Assembly: GCA_902806575.1 (NCBI GenBank)
Contig: CADCXD010000001.1
Location: 3,534,001-3,598,000, forward strand
Source of the DNA: Jackrogersella multiformis
Lineage: Eukaryota > Ascomycota > Sordariomycetes > Xylariales > Hypoxylaceae
Direction: 5' to 3'
DNA length: 64,000 nt
Shown here: positions 56,885 through 64,000 of the stretch, one piece after another
How the letters are laid out: every line of letters starts with the position of its first letter
How positions within the stretch are numbered: position 1 is the first letter of the stretch
The notes under the pieces: model-generated
Told to the model about the DNA's origin: nothing
Databases searched by the model: none
Seen by the model: only the letters and a program-made list of their open reading frames with translations
Program-made: the position numbers and the translations under genes

Positions 56885-57283
56885 AAGGAAACCACGCCTA
56901 CTCGTAGTGGGCTACGAGTCACAGTAAAATTTTCGGAACTATAGTATATAAGGGCTACCTAAGTACTGTGAAGTACCTACCTAGGTACTTAGGTTGGTAC
57001 CCGGGTACACGGGTATGAAAGTTTAGGCCCTAAGAACCTTGGAAGTATTGATTTTGAGATGGAGGGGTTGCCTGCGTTATCGTACAACGCTACCTACTCG
57101 ATAACAAACTTGGAAAGCATCGCCCAAAATTTCGCAGCTAGGCATTGGTCTTTAAGTTTCAATTAGACATTCTTTTCGCAGTTTTTATTCTACTTAGGTA
57201 CCCTAGGTAGGTAGGTACTCAAATTCTTACAAACTTTAAGAAGGGGTTTCCCTTTCCCTTTTTCTTTCAGCGGCCTTCACACT
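56885..57283. promoter_or_regulatory. LIA1 upstream region
   Basis: Lies between the tRNA gene and LIA1. Palindromes GTACCTACCTAGGTACT (near 56985) and CCTAGGTAGGTAGG (near 57197) are present. A pyrimidine-rich tract ending TTTCAG at about 57258-57270 may be a 5' UTR feature. Confidence 0.4.
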
Positions 57284-58354
57284 ATGTCCGCCATGGAATC
57301 CGCCGATTCAAATATCTCAGCGACCATCGCGACCCTTCGCGAATCCCTTTGCTCCGAAGCTACCCCACTACCCGTCCGATTCCGCGTCCTTTTCTCCCTT
57401 AAGCACTTAGCACGACACGAGACTGGCGACCAAGCCCTTGCCGCTATAGATGCCATCGCAGCTGGCTTCACATCTCCGTCTGCGCTACTTAAGCATGAGT
57501 TGGCTTACTGCCTCGGCCAGTCAGCCAACCTGGCTGCCGTGCCTTACCTTCAGAAAGTTCTAGCAGATCTTCAAGAAGACCCCATGTGTCGACACGAAGC
57601 AGCGGAAGCCTTAGGTGCCCTAGGTGATGCTGGCAACCTAGATATTCTGCGCAAGTTCCGGGATCGCGAAGGAGAAGATGTTGTTATTACAGAGACCTGC
57701 GAGATTGCCATTGAAAGAATCGAATGGGAAAACTCGGAACAACGGAAGGCGGAGAAGCTACGTCAAAGGTATGTATAACCACTGGCGAATTGACTATACG
57801 TGTGATGTTCATAGGTCCTAACTACGAGAAAAAAAAGCGACTTCGCTTCAGTCGATCCGGCCCCTCCGATGCCTAACTCCGAGCAGAACGTCGAAGAGCT
57901 AGAGAAAGCCTTGATGGACACGAACCTGCCCCTCTTCCTCAGATACCGCGCCATGTTCGCTCTCCGCGACCTTGCATCACCACCAGATCTTCCGACTGCG
58001 GTACCCGCCGTCCATGCGCTAGCCAAAGGTTTCGCGGATTCGTCAGCCCTCTTTCGCCATGAGATTGCCTTTGTCTTTGGCCAGCTCTCCCATCCAGCCT
58101 CGATTCCAGCCCTTACTTCTGCATTGAGCAATCTTGAGGAGGCTAGCATGGTCCGACACGAGGCGGCCGAGGCGCTCGGAAGTCTTGGTGAGGAGGAAGG
58201 CGTCGAGGAAACCCTGAAGAAATTCCTTCACGACGGGGAGAAGGTCGTGCGCGAAAGTATCATTGTTGCTTTGGACATGGTCGATTACGAACAATCAAAC
58301 CAAACTGAGTATGCGCTCATCCCAGAGATTCCAAAGGTAGGAGTAGGGGCATAG
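57284..58354 (+). CDS. LIA1: Deoxyhypusine hydroxylase
   Basis: Two exons, 57284-57768 and 57838-58354, encode 333 residues. It is a symmetric dyad of HEAT-like repeats with four His-Glu metal-binding pairs: His71-Glu72, His104-Glu105, His236-Glu237 and His269-Glu270. They lie in KHELAYCLGQ, RHEAAEALG, RHEIAFVFGQ and RHEAAEALG. The spacing is the same as in yeast Lia1, so the di-iron site is intact. The enzyme finishes hypusine formation on eIF5A in the cytosol. The 69-nt intron (GTATGT...AAAAAAG) lies in the loop between the two halves. Its acceptor follows a run of A rather than a pyrimidine tract, with a CCTAACTAC branch site close by. The start at 57284 has a second in-frame ATG three codons later. 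Confidence 0.95.
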
Positions 58355-58495
58355 ATAAAAGTATGGGCTGGCGTTACAATGGGGTTGGCTGGAGGATACC
58401 AAAAAGAACGCGGACGGGTTTATTTCATACGATTTGATGTTAGGGTTATCGCAACTACTTGAGAATTCTACAAGGTAGTCTCTATTAGAGAAATC

Positions 58496-59034
58496 TCAAT
58501 TGTTAGTGTTCCATCTATCCCGAGATTTCCGAGTTAGCGATGTCCGATTTACAATGAAGAGGGCGACATACTTATGACCACATTCGCAAGTGAAGAAAAT
58601 GGTGCTGCCCTCATCAGCACTACGTAATTGTACTGCTGTATATCTGACTTCGGTGCGCCCGCACTTTTCGCACGTCTCGTTTATGACAGCTTCTGTTTGG
58701 ACATTGTGTCGCTTCACTGATTGTACGATGGAGAGCTTTTGTCGAAGCAAGGATGGGAAATCTGAGGGCTTGCTCTGGGTAACAGTTGTCTTTGATGCCG
58801 TATCTGCCAGTTTGCCGTATTAGCAAGTGTCATGGTAAGCTTACCAAGTGGGAAAAGGAAAGAAGCAGAGAAAAGGAGAAAAGGAAAAAAAGAGGATGGC
58901 ATGCGCTGCTACAACGAACCTCTATTTTCTGCGCCGCAGCATTCACAATTAAGAATGTTCTTGACGTTTCCTTTGGATACCGGGAGCAAGTTCCCACAGT
59001 CGGTACAGAAAACCAGGGAGCCAATGGCTGCCAT
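58496..59034 (-). CDS. RPA12: RNA polymerase I subunit Rpa12 (TFIIS-like zinc ribbon)
   Basis: Three exons, 58920-59034, 58572-58803 and 58496-58514, encode 121 residues (yeast Rpa12 has 125). An N-terminal zinc ribbon begins MAAIGSLVFCTDCGNLLP with a second pair CECCG. The C-terminal TFIIS-type ribbon has CEKCG, QLRSADEGSTIFFTC and CGHKWNTNN. The RSADEG segment contains the acidic residues that drive transcript cleavage. Rpa12 supports RNA cleavage and termination by Pol I in the nucleolus. The last coding exon is only 19 nt; its acceptor (GGGATAG, with GCTAAC upstream) restores the expected HKW ending, whereas read-through would give an unrelated tail. It diverges from SCC2. Confidence 0.94.
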
Positions 59035-59903
59035 TTTCGAGTATGACGAGGCGTGAGTATATTGTTCTGGACGAGTTGCTTTGGTTACTTTGGTAGGAAG
59101 AATACTTTGGTATGGTAGGAAAATATTTTGCTTCTATGTTCCTCTATTAGTAGGTAGCGATTCTATTACCTACCTAATGGATGCCAAGACATGGATTGAT
59201 TGTCGATAATATTTTAAGCTTATCGATAACGGCTGGTGTCCTAGATTACACTAGCTCAGTACATAGTACTTACTATGTACCTACCTACATAAGGTAGGTA
59301 CCTAGGTAGGTATCAAAAACTGTGTACATAAAACTGTGTGCATGGAATGTGCATTGTGCAAAGGTGCAGCACTGAGGCATGGCAAGGCAAGGCAAGGCGG
59401 GTCTCCAGATTGTAGATAGGTGAGGTCTCTGGGTCGCAACCCACATGCGCTTCTTCGAATGGTCAATCAAGTTAGGTACCTACCAAAAGCTTCCCGGGGA
59501 AGAGTTGCGCAAGGCTGGATTCGTCAGGCTGTTCGCGGTTTCCAAGCAAGTCAAGATTACAATCCTTACGCTCCTTATCATACCTACCTAGAAATATCAT
59601 ACCTAGAACTACCAGAGCTACCTAACCTTAGGTATTTATCAACCTCCAGCTTCTAATTTTTTACCCTTATACCTTTATACCTACCTCCATTCGCTACACT
59701 AGTATTGCGCCAACCTCATCTATTGGCGCTACGCATGGCACAATTCACGAACCCGCTCCGTTTTTTTACCGACAAGGTGATTGGCAATGAGGTAGCATTT
59801 CGACTTCAGCGCAGCTGGAAACTAAAGTAGCTCGATCGACGCATACGAGAAGAAGAAGAAGGAGAAGGAGAAGGAGAAAGAGGAAGAGATTGTTTGGGTC
59901 GCC
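59035..59903. promoter_or_regulatory. Divergent RPA12/SCC2 promoter region
   Basis: 869 bp between two start codons. CCTACCTACATAAGGTAGGTACCTAGGTAGGTA-like palindromic sequence lies at about 59279-59311, a GGCAA tandem tract at about 59379-59399, and a GAAGGA/GAGAAG purine tract at about 59850-59885 just before the SCC2 start. No gene seen. Confidence 0.5.
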
Positions 59904-62900
59904 ATGGCAAACCCGCATTCTAGCAATCAGAATGACATCGCGCCTCATCTTCACCAACAAGCCTATCCTCAGCCAGGTCCCGATGGCGTCTACCAACATC
60001 AGGATATTTCGAAGCCCTTCACTTTGAATGAAGCCCTTCCTTATACCCCCTTCACATCGGTCTTTCCTTTTGAGCCAGGTAAGTTCGGATACCCACGTCC
60101 CAGTCGCTCTTTACTATTTCCTCCTTCCTCTGTGTTGCTGCTGCTGCACTTTGCGCGGTCAGATGTCCAACATTCTTCCGCGTGACCTTGAACCTAACAA
60201 GAACTTAAAAAAACCTAAATAGATATCATCAGCAATCCCACAATCGGCTTTGGTCCTCTTGCGCCATCTCTTGCCGGTCTCGTCTCCAGAGAAGATTACG
60301 ATGCCCTGAATAAAGAGGCCGAGAATTCCAGTCACTCGAAGCGTGTTGAGGGAAGCCTCGAGTTCGTACAGCACCTCCTCAAGGCCGACAAGATCACACA
60401 ATTGTGAGAATCTCCCGTAGCTCATCGTTGCCAACGAAACACGCGGCTACGTGTAGCCAGGCGCTAACATAAGTCGTGATAGCCAATTCAAGACCGCGCC
60501 GAAAGCTACATTACTGGCCAACAAGTCGGCCAAAAGTGTCGCTGATGGGATCTCGCCGTTCGCTAAGATGGTTTATGACAATACAGCTATATCCTTCCGT
60601 TATTCCACCGCCGAGACCTCGAACGCTTCCACTCCGAACGGCCACACTATGTCTCCTCGATTCTCCAAGAAGTCGTCGCCCAAGGCGCGTAGACAAGAAC
60701 TGCCTAAGATTGTCAAACATAACCCTGCTGGCTCGAATTTGCAAGCAGTTGCTCACAATAAGTCTCGGATTGAAATCCATTTACCTACACGAAAAGAACT
60801 AGACGCGGGTGCGTTAATATACACCCCGACAAAGCCTCCCGCTCCTTCATCTCCGCCATCAGCCCAAGTCCAATCTCAGACAGTCTCGCTTGCGGACCTT
60901 ATGGTGACACCAAAGGTACCCATCCTTCCGATCTCACAAGTTCCGCAAGTGCCTCCTCCGTCAGTCGCCAAGGTAGAGCCCAAAACTCCACAAGCCGTAA
61001 TACCAAAACCGGAGATATTAGAAGCTTCTGAACAACCATTTCATATACTGAATCAGAGTCAACCTACACCATCGCTAGCCTCCTCTAGGCCGGGTGTCAT
61101 TAGGATCGAACTACCGGCAGCAAGCTTTAGCAAAGAGGAATACGCAGTGGTTCCCGACTCACCTGATACACCGACGCACTTGTCTACGAAGAGGAAACAT
61201 GCTAATCATGATGACCTCGATGACACTCTTGGGGGAGAGCTCAACCAGCGAGAGCTTGCTAATGCCGCTTTTGGGGATCTGCGCAGATGTTTCCAGGAGA
61301 TATTTTCTGCCGAGGATCACCTTTCAAATGAGCGTAGCGGCGCATCACATCTAGTCATGTTGACAAACGAGGAGGAACCTACTATGACAATCTCTGCACA
61401 TGATAAAGCTCAGAGGCAGATAAATAGAGCCATCGGTCTTGGTTGTTTCCGGCAAGCGCCTCTAGATGACTTGCTTCGAATTCAAAACTTAAGCGAAGGC
61501 TCTTTGAAGCATGCTGATATGCTCGATTTCAAACTAGATGAGGCTTGGGGGGAAACCGAAATTGGATTTTGGGTTCAGCATCTTCATGATATCGAGACGG
61601 GCCTTAAAGCCGCTCGTACATCGTTCCGCATCATGTGTGGTGGTCGAGAGGAGAGGCAATTGTATTCCGAAGATCTAATCCAACATGGGCTAAATCTCTT
61701 TAGAAACGTCATAGGCGACATTATCATCCCTACGGCTGAGTTGCGGAGCACAGGTCCTACTGGTAACTTATTTCGCCTTCTTACGACGCACAAGAAGGCC
61801 GTTGGTACTCTGTTTACGACATGCCAGAAAGTCTTCTCTCTGATGTCAGACTTGATAATCAGCGTCGACCTTTCCGAAAACGTTATAAACACCCTAGAAT
61901 TCGTGGCATCACGTCTTATATTTGTTGAAAATGCACATACGGAGAGAGATTCGGTCGTGGGCGTTCAAAAATTTGATGCGCTTCGCCTAGTCGCCATGAA
62001 CGTATTGTCGCAGATCTTCTTGATGAATCCCGCCCAGAGGGAAGGCATCTTCAATGAAATCCTGACGTCTCTTGAGAAGCTGCCTATCGGCAAGCAGAGC
62101 GCGAGGCAATTCAAGTTATCCGAAGGCAAAAGTATTCAGCCCGTCTCAGCACTGATCATGCGACTAATCCAAGCAAGTGCCGGAAAGGTGGATGATCGCA
62201 AGGAAAAACTTCGCGGTCGGATGATGCAGACCATCGCGGAAAAGGATGGAGGCGTCGGCCCCGCGTCTTCTGCTGATGGTGTCGACGGAAAAGTAGAGGC
62301 TACATACGCGATTAGGACGGAGGACCATGCTGCGGTTCAACATTCCACAGCTATTCAAGAGTTACAGGCCCTTGCAAAAACGCTTGCGGATGGCGCTTAT
62401 CGTAACGCCACGTACGTTGTCAACTTCATAGTAAAGCGGGCATTGAAGTCGACTAAGTCTGGGGATACGCCGTATCGAAATTTATTGGACTTATTCATCG
62501 AAGACTTTACCACATGCCTGGACTCTCCAGACTGGCCTGCGGCAGAGTTGCTACTCCGGCTTACAATGTACATGATGTTCCAGCAGGTAGATGGCGACAA
62601 AAATGCAGCGCCCGCAAGAAATATGGCTTTGGAACTCCTTGGTGTTATGGCCGCGGCTATTTCAAGGTTGCGATCACACGTCCGGAAAACCGCCACTAAT
62701 TTCGAGGGAAGTGACTCGGACGACCTTGGTCGGTGGCTCGCTGATTTAACTCTCAATGTTCTTGAGGGCAACGCGTCTATGGAAAAGGCAGTCAGCTGGC
62801 TAGGGCCCTACCGCGTTGTGCTGGAATATTTGCAAGATCGGTTAGGCGACGACCCCTATCTTAAGGGTGCCATCTCCTATCTGATAACAGATTGGGGATC

Positions 62901-64000
62901 TCAAGTTAGCCTTGGGTACGATTCCGTTGTAAATGAGGATTCAGAGGAACGAGATTCTGAGTTCGGGAGGACTGCATTTCGCCTCCGCAACATGATCGAG
63001 GACCCGAAATGGCTCTCCCGGGAATACAGCTTCAAGTCGGTGGTTTCTAACCATGCGAAGCTCTCTCACTCAATCGTCTTACTCCGGTCGAGCTTTTGTG
63101 CGTCGTTCAAGAATATCTTGAACATACTCATGGGGTCAATGACTACAGATCAAGCAACTGTACGTAGTCGCAGTCTCAAGAGCATCAATCTCGTGCTCGA
63201 CACAGACCCGACCATTCTCGATGGCGATAGTGTTTTCATTCAGCTCATCCTTCAATGCTCTAATGACACCTCACCCCAAGTACGTGATTCGGCCTTAGGC
63301 CTTATCGGAAAGTGCATGAGCATGCGCCCAAGATTAGAGGAGAAGATGACGCCAACAGTTATCCAAAGATTCATTGATTCTGGGATAGGCGTACGAAAAA
63401 GAGCGATGAAGTTAGCTAAAGACATATATCTGGGGAATGAGAGCAAAACAGTTCGAAGTGCCATTGCAAACGGATTGCTGCATCGTTCGCAGGATCCGGA
63501 TGAGGGTGTACGAGAACTCGCAAGACAGATGATTGAAGAAGTCTGGATTTCCCCTTTTTATAAGGAGGATGATTCGGTAGCTTTCAAGCAATCTCTCACT
63601 GATCACGTCGCTCTTATGGTTCAGACCGTCAAACAAGGAAATACCGCGCTTGTCCTCGACAAAGTCTTCCACACAATACTTTCGCCTGATTCTAAACTTG
63701 CTGAAGCTAATTCTCGAGTCTGCACAAGGCTCGTCGCAGACCTAGTCGACCTTATCGGCAATCCCGAGTCGGATGATCCGACAATTCCATCTAGCAGGGA
63801 CGCTTTCCAAGTCCTAATGATCTTTGCAAAGGCCGATCCTAGGTTGTTCACATTTGAGCAGATCCGACAGTTAGAACCTCATATTGCCAGTGTCAGCACG
63901 AGCGAGGATTTAGCAGTTTCGAGGGCCGTGGTTGTCATATATCGTCGTGTGCTGCCGCAGGTTTCGAGCGTGCATTCAAAATTCCTTTCTGATATCCGAA
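59904..64000 (+). CDS. SCC2: Cohesin loader subunit Scc2/NIPBL (Mis4), 3' end outside window
   Basis: Exons 59904-60078, 60223-60403 and 60483 onward give at least 1291 residues, with the frame still open at the window edge. Fungal Scc2 proteins are usually well over 1500 residues, so the C-terminal part is missing from view. The N-terminal ~400 residues are Pro/Ser-rich and disordered, as expected for the part that binds Scc4. After about residue 440 the protein becomes helical HEAT repeats. The segment with RSRSLKSINLVLDTDPTIL, VRDSALGLIGKCMSMRP and GIGVRKRAMKLAKDIYL is the conserved Scc2 core. The protein loads cohesin onto chromosomes in the nucleus. Introns (144 and 79 nt) are near the 5' end only, and the third exon is open without stops for 3.5 kb. 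Confidence 0.92.

Overview
The window comes from a filamentous ascomycete (Pezizomycotina), most likely a Sordariomycete. Genes carry short introns (about 50-125 nt, GT...CTNAY...AG). Every recognisable product is a fungal-type orthologue: a PHO84-type phosphate carrier, cytochrome b2, an AreB-type GATA factor, a fungal bZIP, a deoxyhypusine hydroxylase, and a CorA-like protein lacking GMN. Spacers are full of short self-complementary TACCTAGGTA / GGTACC motifs. It reads as an ordinary chromosomal arm with housekeeping genes. Nothing supports a secondary-metabolite cluster, a virus, a plasmid or bacterial DNA.

Layout. 1-4.5 kb is gene-poor and holds a non-autonomous TA-flanked inverted-repeat element (470-1127). 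4.5-17.2 kb: a disordered hypothetical protein, the R-SNARE YKT6 (-), the 1994-aa helicase SLH1 (+) and a Rab24-like GTPase (-). 18.2-26.0 kb: a CorA-like membrane protein (-), cytochrome b2 (-), a DUF427 protein (+) and a PHO84-type transporter (-). 26.0-28.9 kb is empty. 28.9-36.4 kb: HGH1 (-), SER1 (-), ENP1 (+), KRR1 (-). 38.4-44.3 kb: an areB-like GATA gene with complex 5' structure (+), a small one-TM protein (-) and a PP4/PPH3 phosphatase with two insertions (+). 45.0-51.0 kb: a 1987-aa unrecognised protein (-) with an in-frame 15-bp minisatellite, then a bZIP factor (-). 52.7-55.5 kb is empty. 55.5-64 kb: PDX3 (-), an intron-containing tRNA-Gln(CTG) (-), LIA1 (+), RPA12 (-), and the 5' two-thirds of the cohesin loader SCC2 (+), which runs off the window.

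Functionally, many genes serve ribosome production and translation: RPA12 (Pol I), ENP1 and KRR1 (40S assembly), SLH1 (collided-ribosome splitting), HGH1 (eEF2 folding), LIA1 (eIF5A hypusination) and tRNA-Gln. Several pairs are divergent and share a 0.5-1 kb spacer: YKT6/SLH1, CYB2/DUF427, SER1/ENP1, small-TM/PPH3, PDX3/LIA1 and RPA12/SCC2. Exon coordinates were worked out by hand from splice signals, frame continuity and family conservation.

The least ordinary items are the giant repeat-containing protein at 45-51 kb, the insertion-bearing PP4 catalytic subunit, the mini-transposon near the left edge, and the dispersed palindrome that seems confined to spacers.
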